From NCBI GenBank assembly GCA_023428905.1, contig JAEYWP010000030.1, positions 372,001 to 436,000 on the forward strand: 64,000 bases of DNA, given 5' to 3'. The translations under genes and the position numbers were made by a program. Positions 1 to 7,627 of the stretch are shown here, one piece after another. The notes under the pieces are model-generated. The model searched no databases and was not told the DNA's origin. It was given only the letters and a program-made list of their open reading frames with translations. This stretch comes from Verrucomicrobiota bacterium (GTDB lineage Bacteria; Verrucomicrobiota; Verrucomicrobiia; Opitutales; Opitutaceae). Each line of letters opens with the position of its first letter. Within the stretch, counting starts at the first letter, position 1.

Positions 1-154
1 CGGTGAAGGCATCAAGCATCACCACCGGTTCTTCGGCGGCGGCGCTGGTTTCAGCGGACTGTCCTGGTGCCGGGGACGTGGTCTGCGCGTGCACGCCGAG
101 CGCGCAGGTGCAGACAAGCAGGGAAGCGACAGTCGCACGAGTCAGTGAGGTCAT
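1..154 (-). CDS. Exported protein, N-terminal fragment, probable TonB-dependent receptor
   Basis: Only the first 51 codons are in the window; the gene continues past position 1. The reading begins MTSLTRATVASLLVC and has a basic-hydrophobic signal peptide with a likely cleavage site after VHA. A short Ala/Glu/Ser-rich linker and the motif EEPVVMLDAF follow. A short exported linker ending in a VVxLxxF-type motif is how many Opitutaceae TonB-dependent receptors enter their plug domain, so an outer-membrane receptor for siderophores or glycans is the best guess. No plug or barrel sequence is visible, so the family rests on the N-terminus alone. It lies downstream of the sugar dehydrogenase on the same strand, about 130 bp away. 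Confidence 0.5.
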   Translation of the reverse strand, partial: MTSLTRATVASLLVCTCALGVHAQTTSPAPGQSAETSAAAEEPVVMLDAFT

Positions 155-247
155 GGGGTGTAGGGGTTTGCGGAACGACTCACGCTGGACGTCCTCTGGA
201 CCCCGCTGAGCGGCTCCGGTTGCCGGCTCAGCCCCTGTATCGTGTTA

Positions 248-268
248 ACCGGCACTCCGGGTGCCGGT
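248..268. other. Short perfect hairpin between receptor and dehydrogenase genes
   Basis: An 8-bp inverted repeat, ACCGGCAC and GTGCCGGT, is separated by TCCGG. It lies just past the stop codon of the sugar dehydrogenase. Neither strand has a T-run after it, so it is not a typical intrinsic terminator. It could stabilise a transcript end. The rest of 155-283 shows nothing recognisable. Confidence 0.3.
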
Positions 269-283
269 CATCGGTAAAAGCCC

Positions 284-1717
284 TTACTGAGAGGGCGTCA
301 GGCGTGCGATCCGGCCAGGCAGGAGAACGTAAAGCGCTCCGTCTGGCCCCTGCTCGACATCGCGGATACGCCCAAGGCTCTTGAAGAGCACTTCCTGGGA
401 AACCACCTTTCGGTCGTCGATCACCAGTCGCCGGAGCTCCTCGGCGGCGAGCGAGGCGATGAAGAGGTTATGCTTCCACCCGGGGAAACGGTCGCCGGTA
501 TAGAAGGTCATGCCGGAGACGGCCAGGGAGGGTGTCCAGTATACCACCGGCTGCTCCATGCCCTCTTTCGACGTGAGCTCGGTGATCGAGCTACCGTCGT
601 AGTTCATGCCATAGGAGATCACCGGCCACCCATAGTTCCGCCCCTTTTCGACGAGGTTGAGTTCGTCGCCACCCCGCGGGCCATGCTCAAGGTCATAGAG
701 ATCCCCGTTGCGCGGGTCGAAAGCGAGCCCCTGGGGATTGCGGTGTCCGTAACTCCAAATCGTGGCGAAGGCGTCGCCCTTGCTCACGAAAGGATTGTCC
801 TTGGGGATGCGTCCGTCGTCGTGCACGCGGTGGACCTTGCCCATCGCCACGGTCAGGTCCTGGGAGTTCGTCATCCGGCCCCGCTCCCCGATGGTGAAGA
901 ACAGGTAGCCGTCGCGATCAAAGGCAAGCCGGCCGCCAAAATGCACGCCCCCGGCGCGTGGATACTGTTCCACCGGGGCCTGGAAAACGGTCTCCTGCTC
1001 GGTCAGCGCGCCGTCTCGCAGCTTACCGCGGATCACGCGGGTGAGGCTGACCTCCTGCCCGGAAGCGTTGCGCTGCGGATGGCTGTAGGCGAGGTAGAGC
1101 CAGCCGTTTTCCGCGTAGTTGGGGTGTGGGGACAGGTCGAAGAGTCCGGCTTGGGAATCGTTGTCCACCTCCGGCACGCCCTCGATCCTGACCGCGCGGG
1201 AAGAGCCGGCGGGCACCTGGTAGAGGCGGCCCCGTTTCTCCGTAAAGAGTGAGCTGCCGTCGGGCAGGAAGGTGATCGACCACGGATCGTTCAAACCGTC
1301 GATCCAGGTCGTGAGCTGGTAATTGTGGACCTGAGACTTCACCGCCACCGAGTCCGCGGGTTTGCTGAAGCTGCTAGTCTCGCGCTTGGCGCGGTCCCGC
1401 TGCTCGCGGATGTAGATCACCATCGCCCGGATCTCCTTGTCCGAAAGCGCCCCGGCAAATGCCGGCATGCCTTTATCGGGATGCCCGTCGCGGATGCTCC
1501 GGGCAAGCGCGGCATCGTCACCCCCGTACACGAACGTGTCGTCCAGCATCGAGGGCGCCTGTGCCCCCTCCATCCGCGCACCGTGGCAACTTGCGCAAAG
1601 CAAGGAATACCGTTGGGCGATGTTCCCCGACCGGTCGATCTGGGCGAGAAGGGGGGGCGCAAACACAAGGCCGGACGCGACGAGGAGGAGGCTGGAGCGC
1701 ATGGGCCGACAGTCCAT
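284..1717 (-). CDS. Cytochrome c - PQQ-type sugar dehydrogenase fusion (glucose/sorbosone dehydrogenase family)
   Basis: This is an exported redox enzyme with a signal peptide (RSSLLLVASGLVFAPPLLAQ), then a cytochrome c domain, then a six-bladed propeller of the glucose/sorbosone dehydrogenase family. From the ATG at 1717 the haem motif CASCH is at residues 41-45, and a probable distal ligand lies in GMPAF. The propeller carries DPWSITFLPDG, HFGGRLAFDRDG, YGHRNPQGLAFDP and EHGPRGGDELN, as in YliI/Asd-type PQQ aldose dehydrogenases. The attached haem should take electrons from the quinone cofactor in the periplasm. The frame is open upstream to a GTG at 1786, but that adds only an unconserved basic stretch; the ATG at 1702 is also possible. 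The sugar substrate is not predictable. It is divergent from mpl. Confidence 0.85.
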   Translation of the reverse strand: MDCRPMRSSLLLVASGLVFAPPLLAQIDRSGNIAQRYSLLCASCHGARMEGAQAPSMLDDTFVYGGDDAALARSIRDGHPDKGMPAFAGALSDKEIRAMVIYIREQRDRAKRETSSFSKPADSVAVKSQVHNYQLTTWIDGLNDPWSITFLPDGSSLFTEKRGRLYQVPAGSSRAVRIEGVPEVDNDSQAGLFDLSPHPNYAENGWLYLAYSHPQRNASGQEVSLTRVIRGKLRDGALTEQETVFQAPVEQYPRAGGVHFGGRLAFDRDGYLFFTIGERGRMTNSQDLTVAMGKVHRVHDDGRIPKDNPFVSKGDAFATIWSYGHRNPQGLAFDPRNGDLYDLEHGPRGGDELNLVEKGRNYGWPVISYGMNYDGSSITELTSKEGMEQPVVYWTPSLAVSGMTFYTGDRFPGWKHNLFIASLAAEELRRLVIDDRKVVSQEVLFKSLGRIRDVEQGPDGALYVLLPGRIARLTPSQ

Positions 1718-1819
1718 GCGGGAGTGTCTGCGGCGCAAGCGCCCGACCGGCGCCGGAGGCGGGAGGATGATGTTCTTGATTGTCACTAATGGGAATCGCC
1801 GAGGAGATTAGCGCCCAGC

Positions 1820-3289
1820 ATGAGCGACCACGCGCTGAAGATCTATTTCATGGGTGTCTGCGGCACCGCCATGGGGAACGCGGCTCTGCTCGCCCGCCAG
1901 GCGGGGCACGAGGTCCTGGGTGCGGACACGGGTGTCTATCCCCCCATGAGCACCGTTCTCGCCGAGGCGGGGATCCGCACCTTCGAGGGGTACGACCCTG
2001 TCCGGCTGCAGGCCTTGGCGCCCGACCTGGTGGTGATTGGAAACGCGATGAGCCGTGGCAACCCCGAGGTCGAATGGCTCCTCGACACGCGGGCTTTCGC
2101 CTTCACCTCGCTGCCCGCGATGCTGCACCAGTCTGTCCTCCACAACCGGCGCAACGTGGTGGTCTGCGGGACCCACGGCAAGACCACCACCACGGCGCTG
2201 ACCGCCTTTCTACTGAGGGAAAACGGACGCGATCCAGGCTTCCTGATTGGCGGGGTGCCGCAGGATCCGCCGGTCGGCAATCACCTCGGAGCGACCACGG
2301 ATCCATTTGTGATCGAGGGCGACGAGTACGACAGCGCGTTCTTCGACAAACGCAGCAAGTTCATCCACTACGCCCCGGGCGTTGCGGTGCTGAACAATCT
2401 CGAGTTCGACCACGCCGACATTTTTCGGGACCTCGCCGACGTGCAGCGCACCTTCACCCACCTCACGCGCATCGTCCCGCGCAATGGTTGGGTGGTGATG
2501 AACGGGGATGACGCGAACCTGCGGGCACTGGGACCGATGCCGTGGACTCGCGTGGTCCGCGTCGGGACTGGCGCGGACAACGACGTCCGCATCGCCGGGT
2601 TTACCGAGGATGGCCAGGGAGCGCGCTTTGAGGTCGCGACCGGACGCGGCAGCTGGGCGCAGGTCCGCTGGGCGCTGACGGGCCTCTACAACGCCCGCAA
2701 TGCGGTGATGGCGGCGACGGCCGCCGCGCTGGCCATCGCCCCTCGGGCGATTGATCCGGCCGTCACGTGGGCCGACCTCGAACCCGCCTCGGTCTTGAGC
2801 CTGGATCCCCTGGGGCGCTTTCGCGGGGTGAAACGCCGGCAGGAGCAGCTGTATTCAAGGAATGGAGTGACGGTGATCGAGGATTTCGGCCATCACCCCA
2901 CCGCCCTGGAGGAGACGCTCCAGTCTTTCCGACGCCGTTTCCCGGACGCGACCTTGACGGCGGCGTTTGAGCCACGCAGCAACACCGCGCGCACCCGCAC
3001 CCTGCAGAGCGGTTTTGCCCACGCGCTCTCCCGTGCCGACGAGGTCTACCTCGGCGCGGTCAACCGCGCCGACAAGCTCGGGGCGGAGGAGCGTTTTGAT
3101 GCAGACGCGGTGACCCGGCACCTCGAGGGCCAGCGCGTGGCCGCACAGGCGTTTTCCTCGAACGCCGCCTTGCTGGACGCACTGCTGACACGGGTTCGCG
3201 CGGATGGCTCTCGCGAGCGAATTGTGGTCTTTTTCACCAACGGATCCTTCGACGGTATCATCGGAAAGTTCGTGCAGGCCCTGCCGTAA
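1820..3289 (+). CDS. mpl: UDP-N-acetylmuramate:L-Ala-gamma-D-Glu-meso-DAP ligase
   Basis: This is a Mur-ligase-family enzyme of peptidoglycan recycling. It joins the recovered tripeptide L-Ala-D-Glu-mesoDAP to UDP-MurNAc using ATP in the cytoplasm. The 489 residues fit the family. The N-terminal Rossmann-type UDP-binding segment is YFMGVCGTAMGN (residues 9-20). The ATP loop GTHGKTTTT is at 117-125, the central domain has EGDEYDSAFFDKRSKF, and the C-terminal domain has EDFGHHPTA and the FEPRSNTxRT segment seen in Mpl rather than MurC. This implies meso-diaminopimelate peptidoglycan. The gene stands alone on the plus strand, divergent from the dehydrogenase with about 100 bp between starts. Confidence 0.93.
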   Translation: MSDHALKIYFMGVCGTAMGNAALLARQAGHEVLGADTGVYPPMSTVLAEAGIRTFEGYDPVRLQALAPDLVVIGNAMSRGNPEVEWLLDTRAFAFTSLPAMLHQSVLHNRRNVVVCGTHGKTTTTALTAFLLRENGRDPGFLIGGVPQDPPVGNHLGATTDPFVIEGDEYDSAFFDKRSKFIHYAPGVAVLNNLEFDHADIFRDLADVQRTFTHLTRIVPRNGWVVMNGDDANLRALGPMPWTRVVRVGTGADNDVRIAGFTEDGQGARFEVATGRGSWAQVRWALTGLYNARNAVMAATAAALAIAPRAIDPAVTWADLEPASVLSLDPLGRFRGVKRRQEQLYSRNGVTVIEDFGHHPTALEETLQSFRRRFPDATLTAAFEPRSNTARTRTLQSGFAHALSRADEVYLGAVNRADKLGAEERFDADAVTRHLEGQRVAAQAFSSNAALLDALLTRVRADGSRERIVVFFTNGSFDGIIGKFVQALP

Positions 3290-3375
3290 TGCGGCACCCG
3301 CCCGGCGCGGGCAGACCAGCGGCGCTCGCTCGCGTCCTTCGCGTGACCCCCTTTCTGAAGCGTGGCGCAGTGTAC

Positions 3376-3927
3376 CTACAGCCCAAGCCGCGCGCGCCGG
3401 TCCGCGAAGGCGGCGTCCGACAGGGCGGGTGCGGCCGGCATGGACCACGGATCCACGTCGACCTCGATCCAGGATTTGCAGCCACCCATCTCGGGGGTGA
3501 CCGTCAGCAAAACCGGCGTATCCAGACGTTGGACGCGGACGACCAGAGCATGGACCCCGGGCTCGCGGCTCCACTGGAAACGCTCACGCACGGTCTCCTC
3601 CGTCCAGAGGTGAAAGGGATCCAGGCGCGCCACGTCTTCCCACGCAGTGAGATAACGCGATGCGACGATCCGCGCAAAGCAGCTGAGTTCAACCGTGGGG
3701 GAGGGGAGTGTTTCCGCTTCGACGTCGGTGATCCAGGCGTGTGCGGCCGGCTTGGTCTTTTCCTGCTGCGCATGAAAGCGCGTTGGATAGAGCCAGAAGG
3801 TTTCGGCCTGCACCTGGAATCCGCCACGGCCTTCCGCGATCCCTCCCTTGCGGAGGATCAAGATCTGGTCGCCGGCGCGAAGCGCCTGGACGATGACCTG
3901 CCACTCCTTGAAGGCGGGAAATCCCAT
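3376..3927 (-). CDS. DUF1802-like protein
   Basis: A 183-residue soluble protein. It begins with FKEWQVIVQALRAGDQILILRKGG and continues with ETFWLYPTRFH, the pattern of the DUF1802 family, in which an N-terminal 'KEW...LLRKGG...FWLFPTRFHEQ' block is conserved. I know of no assigned biochemical function. No signal peptide or membrane segment is visible. The gene reads leftward, ends facing mpl, and starts 551 bp before its stop with no obvious strong ribosome-binding site. It precedes rimO on the same strand with a gap of about 36 bp, so co-transcription with rimO is possible. Confidence 0.7.
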   Translation of the reverse strand: MGFPAFKEWQVIVQALRAGDQILILRKGGIAEGRGGFQVQAETFWLYPTRFHAQQEKTKPAAHAWITDVEAETLPSPTVELSCFARIVASRYLTAWEDVARLDPFHLWTEETVRERFQWSREPGVHALVVRVQRLDTPVLLTVTPEMGGCKSWIEVDVDPWSMPAAPALSDAAFADRRARLGL

Positions 3928-3963
3928 CGCGAGGTGTGACCGGCACCCTGTCGCGGCCGCAGG

Positions 3964-5376
3964 CTACTGCGCCTGGCGGGCGACCTTGCGGGTCAGCGGT
4001 TCCTGGCCGGGGGGCAGGGCCAGGAGGTCGTAGTCCTGATATCCGGTGATTTCGACGTCGATGAACTCGCCCACGGGGAGCTCCCGGGGGACGTACACGC
4101 GGCCGTCGATATCGGGGGCGTCGGCTTCGCCGCGCGCCACGCCCGGCTCCTCCACCAGCACCCGCAGGCGCTGGCCCACGTGGGCCTTGCTGACCTCAGA
4201 GGCGATCTCGCGCTGCAGCGCCATCGTGCGGTGCCACCGCGCCTCCTTCACTTTCTGCGGAATCTGGTCGTCCATCTTCGCCGCGCGGGTGCCCTCCTCC
4301 TGCGAGTAGCGGAACACCCCCAAGCGCTCAAAGCGCGTCTCGGTGATGAACTGGCAAAGTTCGTCGACATCCGCATCGGTCTCGCCGGGGAAGCCGACAA
4401 TGAACGTCGTGCGCAGGGCGATACCCGGAATGCCCGCGCGGATACGCTTCACCAGGTCGCGGATGTAAGCCGAGGAGGTCTCGCGCTGCATCAGACCCAG
4501 CATGTGGTCGCTGATGTGCTGCAGGGGCATATCTACGTAACGCGCAACCTTCGGACATTCTGCGATGGTGCGGATGAGCTCGTCGCTCCAATGCGCCGGA
4601 TGGGTGTAGAGCAGGCGGATCCAGAAATCTCCCTCGATCGCGTTCAGCTGGCGCAGCAGGGTGGTGAGGGCGGTGCCACGGGAGGAATCCACCGGGGTGC
4701 GTGGGTTGGGGCGCTGCTCCCACGTGTCCATGCCAAAGAAGGTGGTGTCCTGGGAGATCAGATTGATCTCCTTCACGCCCTCCGCGACGAGGCGGCGAAC
4801 CTCCGCCACGACGCTCTCCACGGTGCGGCTGCGGTGACGCCCCCGGATCTGCGGGATGATGCAGAAGGTGCACGGGTGGTTGCAGCCCTCGGCGATCTTG
4901 ACGTAGGCAAAATGTTTCGGCGTGAGGCGGAAGCGCGGCGTGTCGTAGTCTGGAATCCAGGTGGAGCGCGGCGTGACGAAGGATTCGGGGGCGTCCTTCT
5001 TGCCCCGCTCTTTCTCGAAAATGCTCTGGATGATGGGCGCCACCTTGGTGACCTGATCGAGGCCGATAAAGGCGTCGACCTCCGGAATGGCGGAGGGAAG
5101 GTCCTTCGAAAAACGCTGTGACATGCAGCCTGCGACGATGAGCTTCTGCTCTTTGCGGCGCTTGCGCATCCCCCGGTTCTGATGCGCCTCCAAAATGGTG
5201 TTGATCGACTCTTCCTTGGACGAATCGATAAACGAGCACGTGTTGACGATGACCACGTCGGCCTTGTCCGCTTCCGGCACGACCTGCATGCCGGCCTGGT
5301 GGAGATGGCCGACCATGATCTCGCTATCGACGAGATTCTTGGCGCAACCGAGGGAAATGAGACTGACCTTGATCAT
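3964..5376 (-). CDS. rimO: Ribosomal protein uS12 methylthiotransferase
   Basis: This radical-SAM enzyme adds a methylthio group to the conserved aspartate of ribosomal protein S12. Numbered from the ATG at 5376 (MIKVSLISLGC), the auxiliary cluster cysteines are C11, C47 and C84. The radical-SAM motif CxxxCxxC is C165, C169 and C172 in EGCNHPCTFC. The C-terminal 60 or so residues match a TRAM RNA-binding domain (VxVEEPG... GRVYVPRELPVGEFIDVEITGYQDYDL). SLGCAKNLVDSE is typical of RimO and separates it from MiaB. The frame extends 21 codons further upstream, but family similarity begins at this ATG. It lies just downstream of the small basic-protein gene and its terminator. Confidence 0.94.
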   Translation of the reverse strand: MIKVSLISLGCAKNLVDSEIMVGHLHQAGMQVVPEADKADVVIVNTCSFIDSSKEESINTILEAHQNRGMRKRRKEQKLIVAGCMSQRFSKDLPSAIPEVDAFIGLDQVTKVAPIIQSIFEKERGKKDAPESFVTPRSTWIPDYDTPRFRLTPKHFAYVKIAEGCNHPCTFCIIPQIRGRHRSRTVESVVAEVRRLVAEGVKEINLISQDTTFFGMDTWEQRPNPRTPVDSSRGTALTTLLRQLNAIEGDFWIRLLYTHPAHWSDELIRTIAECPKVARYVDMPLQHISDHMLGLMQRETSSAYIRDLVKRIRAGIPGIALRTTFIVGFPGETDADVDELCQFITETRFERLGVFRYSQEEGTRAAKMDDQIPQKVKEARWHRTMALQREIASEVSKAHVGQRLRVLVEEPGVARGEADAPDIDGRVYVPRELPVGEFIDVEITGYQDYDLLALPPGQEPLTRKVARQAQ

Positions 5377-5468
5377 GACGGGACGGAGACGGAGGGAGCG
5401 GGCGCTGCGGAGGCCACGAGGAGCGGACAAACTGGGCACTTCGGCACGATTGTCAGCCTGCCGAAACT

Positions 5469-5494
5469 AAAAAACCGCGGCGGGGAGCCGCGGT
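5469..5494 (-). terminator. Intrinsic terminator of the small basic-protein gene
   Basis: A perfect 8-bp stem, ACCGCGGC and GCCGCGGT, has a GGGGA loop. On the minus strand it is followed directly by six T residues. It lies between the stop of the 34-codon gene (5517) and the start of rimO (5376). It therefore ends the small gene's transcript and separates it from rimO. Confidence 0.85.
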
Positions 5495-5516
5495 CTGTGA
5501 GAACAAACGGGCGAAC

Positions 5517-5621
5517 TTACTTCTTTGCAGCCTTCGTGGGCTTCTTGGCGGCGGCCTTCTTGCGCTTCAAGTAAGCGTGGCGACGCTTCCGTTTGATCTC
5601 TTTGTTGTATTGTTTGCTCAT
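5517..5621 (-). CDS. Small, very basic protein of 34 residues, possibly ribosome-associated
   Basis: The reading MSKQYNKEIKRKRRHAYLK, with a Lys/Ala tail of the KKAAAKKPTKAAKK type, is about half lysine and arginine with almost no acidic residues. That composition is typical of small ribosomal proteins that thread into rRNA. I do not recognise the family with confidence; similar short 'MSKQYxK...KRRRR...YLKRKK' proteins occur, as I recall, in Verrucomicrobiota and Planctomycetota. It has its own strong terminator, and a TTGACT hexamer lies about 50 bp upstream, which suggests a monocistronic, well-expressed gene. The surrounding frame is open much further upstream, but only through the antisense of the TolC-like gene, so the ATG at 5621 is the sensible start. 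Function is inference from composition. Confidence 0.7.
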   Translation of the reverse strand: MSKQYNKEIKRKRRHAYLKRKKAAAKKPTKAAKK

Positions 5622-5645
5622 GATTAAGTGGTGCGGAAAACGGGT

Positions 5646-5675
5646 AGATTGCTCAAAGCGCCGCGCCGGAGTCAA
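5646..5675 (-). promoter_or_regulatory. Possible promoter of the small basic-protein gene
   Basis: On the minus strand a near-consensus -35 hexamer TTGACT is followed, after 18 bp, by CAATCT as a weak -10. It sits about 25-55 bp upstream of the start codon at 5621. The -35 is good and the -10 is poor, so this is only a candidate. Confidence 0.3.
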
Positions 5676-5712
5676 GAGCGGGGCCGTGGGGGTGGCGAAG
5701 CGTGGCTGAAGC

Positions 5713-7221
5713 TCAGCCGGCCGGCGGAGGGTCCAGCTGGATCCGCCAGGTGCGTAGGGTGGTGCCGATCTGCCGGTCGTATTCTGCCACTGCCTTCTGT
5801 TCGGCTGCGCGGGCCTCGAACTCGGCCACCTCGGCGGCGGCCAGCTGTTCCTGGTACTGCAACACCACGAAGGTCGAGGTGGCGCCGGTGGCGGTCCGCA
5901 GGAGTTTGATTTCCGCATCCAGCGTCTGCTGGGCGAGTTCCCGGGCGAAACGGGTGGCGGCAACGCGCTTGCGGGCGGTTTCGATCTGCCCGGCGGCATT
6001 GGCAACTCGGACCATGATGGCCTGTTCCAATTGCTGGAGCTGGGCCTCGGCCTGGAGGACTTCCAGCTTGGCGGCGCGGTGGCGGCCGCGGCCTTCCGTG
6101 AAGGTGAGCGGGATGCGCACCACCGCACCCGCGGTGTAAGAGCGCCGGTCGCGATCCTGGAGCCGTTCGCGGCTCTCTTTCCAGGTGGAGCCAAAGCCAT
6201 GGTAACCGTAACTGCCGACCAAATTCACCTCCGGCAGGAGCTGGTTCAGCTCAAAACTCCGGCTGTAGCGCCCGCGCTGGATGGCGAGACGCGTCTGCTG
6301 GTAGTCGGGCCGCAGTTCCAAGGCTTGCTTGAAGTCGTCGGCCACCGAGGACCCGACCGTCCGGCCAATCTCGGGCGGCTCCACCACCTCAAGCTGTTCC
6401 TGAAGCGCGGCAAAACTGCGCTCATCACTAATCAGGCTGCGGAGGTAGTTCCGCTGGTCGGCGACCGCCCGCTCGGCGATAAGGATAAACTCCTCGCGTC
6501 GCGCCGCCTGCGCACGCGCGGCGGTGACATCGTATTCGGACATGCTGCCGACCTGGAAACGGCGTTGGTTCTCGCTCACGAGGCCCTGCGCAAGGTCGCG
6601 AGACCGCTGCGCGGTGCGGAGACTCAGCACCGCCGTATGGAGATCCTGATACGCCACGATCACGCTGGTCACGGTGTCGATGATGGACTGCCGGTAGTCC
6701 CAGTCGGAGATCGAACGATTGGCGCGGGCGATGCGGATGGACGCGAGATTCGCACCGAAACCAAAGCCGCGCAGCAGCGGCTGCTCCAGCTGCACACCGC
6801 CAAAGGTGTAAAACTGGTCGGTGAAGGCGTTGAACGTGCCGCGCGAATTGAGCCCCCACACCCCCACGCTGTAGCGGGTGCCGGTGGGAAGGCTTCCGCC
6901 CACGCCGGCTTCGTAGCGGTCTTGCACGGCGAGTGACGACGCCGGGCGCGTGGGATTGAAGGGATCCGACGCCACGTTGCTCGCGTCCTCGCTATACGTG
7001 TAGGAAACTTCCAGATACGGGTCGAACCGTCCCCACGCACTGGTCAGGCGGGCGCGGGCGATCTGGGGGTCAAAGGCGTCAACCTTGAGGGTGTAGTTCT
7101 TTGCCAGTGCACGTTCCACCGCCTCCTGGAGGGTGAGGGGCGCGACGGGCGCGGCAGGAAGGCTGAGCGTGGCAGCCAGGAGCACACCGGCACCAAAGAC
7201 GAAGCGGGAAAGGGAGGACAT
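5713..7221 (-). CDS. TolC-family outer-membrane channel protein
   Basis: A 502-residue exported protein with a signal peptide (residues 1 to about 25, ending LSLPAAP). Its two long helical OEP repeats start with LTLQEAVERALAKNYTLKV, the usual TolC-family entry. Long coiled-coil stretches with many Ala, Gln, Arg and Glu residues follow, for example RDLAQGLVSENQRRFQVG and QTLDAEIKLLRTATG. Such proteins form trimeric outer-membrane ducts for efflux pumps or type I secretion. No inner-membrane pump or adaptor gene is adjacent, so the partner must be elsewhere. The small exported-protein gene just upstream ends 3 bp before this start, so the two are very likely co-transcribed. Confidence 0.88.
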   Translation of the reverse strand: MSSLSRFVFGAGVLLAATLSLPAAPVAPLTLQEAVERALAKNYTLKVDAFDPQIARARLTSAWGRFDPYLEVSYTYSEDASNVASDPFNPTRPASSLAVQDRYEAGVGGSLPTGTRYSVGVWGLNSRGTFNAFTDQFYTFGGVQLEQPLLRGFGFGANLASIRIARANRSISDWDYRQSIIDTVTSVIVAYQDLHTAVLSLRTAQRSRDLAQGLVSENQRRFQVGSMSEYDVTAARAQAARREEFILIAERAVADQRNYLRSLISDERSFAALQEQLEVVEPPEIGRTVGSSVADDFKQALELRPDYQQTRLAIQRGRYSRSFELNQLLPEVNLVGSYGYHGFGSTWKESRERLQDRDRRSYTAGAVVRIPLTFTEGRGRHRAAKLEVLQAEAQLQQLEQAIMVRVANAAGQIETARKRVAATRFARELAQQTLDAEIKLLRTATGATSTFVVLQYQEQLAAAEVAEFEARAAEQKAVAEYDRQIGTTLRTWRIQLDPPPAG

Positions 7222-7224
7222 GGG

Positions 7225-7458
7225 TCAGGTGAGCCAGATGCGGGCGCGCGACGGGAGCTGCTTGGCCGGTTTGGCTTTCGGGTTGGCCTCTGGCGCCGCC
7301 ACGGGCGCCGGCGGCGCCTGCCTCGGCTGCACCGGGCTCGGTGCGTTGGACGTGGCCTGTTCGGCGGGTGCGGCCTTGGGGCCGCTCGCCAGCAGAAGCG
7401 CGGACGCACTCAGGAATGCCGAAACCAGGGCGAGGAGATGGAGACGTCGGTAGGTCAC
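7225..7458 (-). CDS. Small Ala/Pro-rich exported protein
   Basis: A 77-residue reading starts at GTG. It has a signal-like N-terminus (TYRRLHLLALVSAFLSASALLLASG) followed by a low-complexity segment rich in Ala, Pro and Lys and the tail PSRARIWLT. AAGGGG lies 4 bp upstream of the GTG and can serve as ribosome-binding site. The stop falls 3 bp before the TolC-like start, consistent with translational coupling. I see no known domain. It may be a periplasmic linker or simply a leader for the channel gene. Confidence that it is a real gene is moderate because the composition is low-complexity. Confidence 0.5.
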   Translation of the reverse strand: MTYRRLHLLALVSAFLSASALLLASGPKAAPAEQATSNAPSPVQPRQAPPAPVAAPEANPKAKPAKQLPSRARIWLT

Positions 7459-7593
7459 TTACCCCTTATTCGCAGAAGCTGTGCCATAGGAGTCACCCGT
7501 GATCAACCTGCTTATTACCAGTTGGATACAAAAACAATCGGAAACGGGACCGGTCCGCGCCCTACGGGTCAGCGGCGGAAATGATACCCCGTT

Positions 7594-7609
7594 GTCCCAA
7601 AAATGGGAC
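7594..7609. promoter_or_regulatory. 16-bp palindrome in the region upstream of the TolC operon
   Basis: The sequence GTCCCAAAAATGGGAC reads as GTCCCA and TGGGAC around AAAA. It lies about 135 bp upstream of the small exported-protein start, in the only sizeable gap of the block (7459-7627). No T-run follows on either strand, so an operator is more likely than a terminator. The regulator is unknown. Confidence 0.4.
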
Positions 7610-7627
7610 GCGACGTGAGTGCCGGGT

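Noticed and set aside
3..209. Plus-strand open frame at the window start
   Set aside because: It is antisense to a convincing signal-peptide-bearing start at 154 on the minus strand, has no ribosome-binding site and no recognisable protein features.
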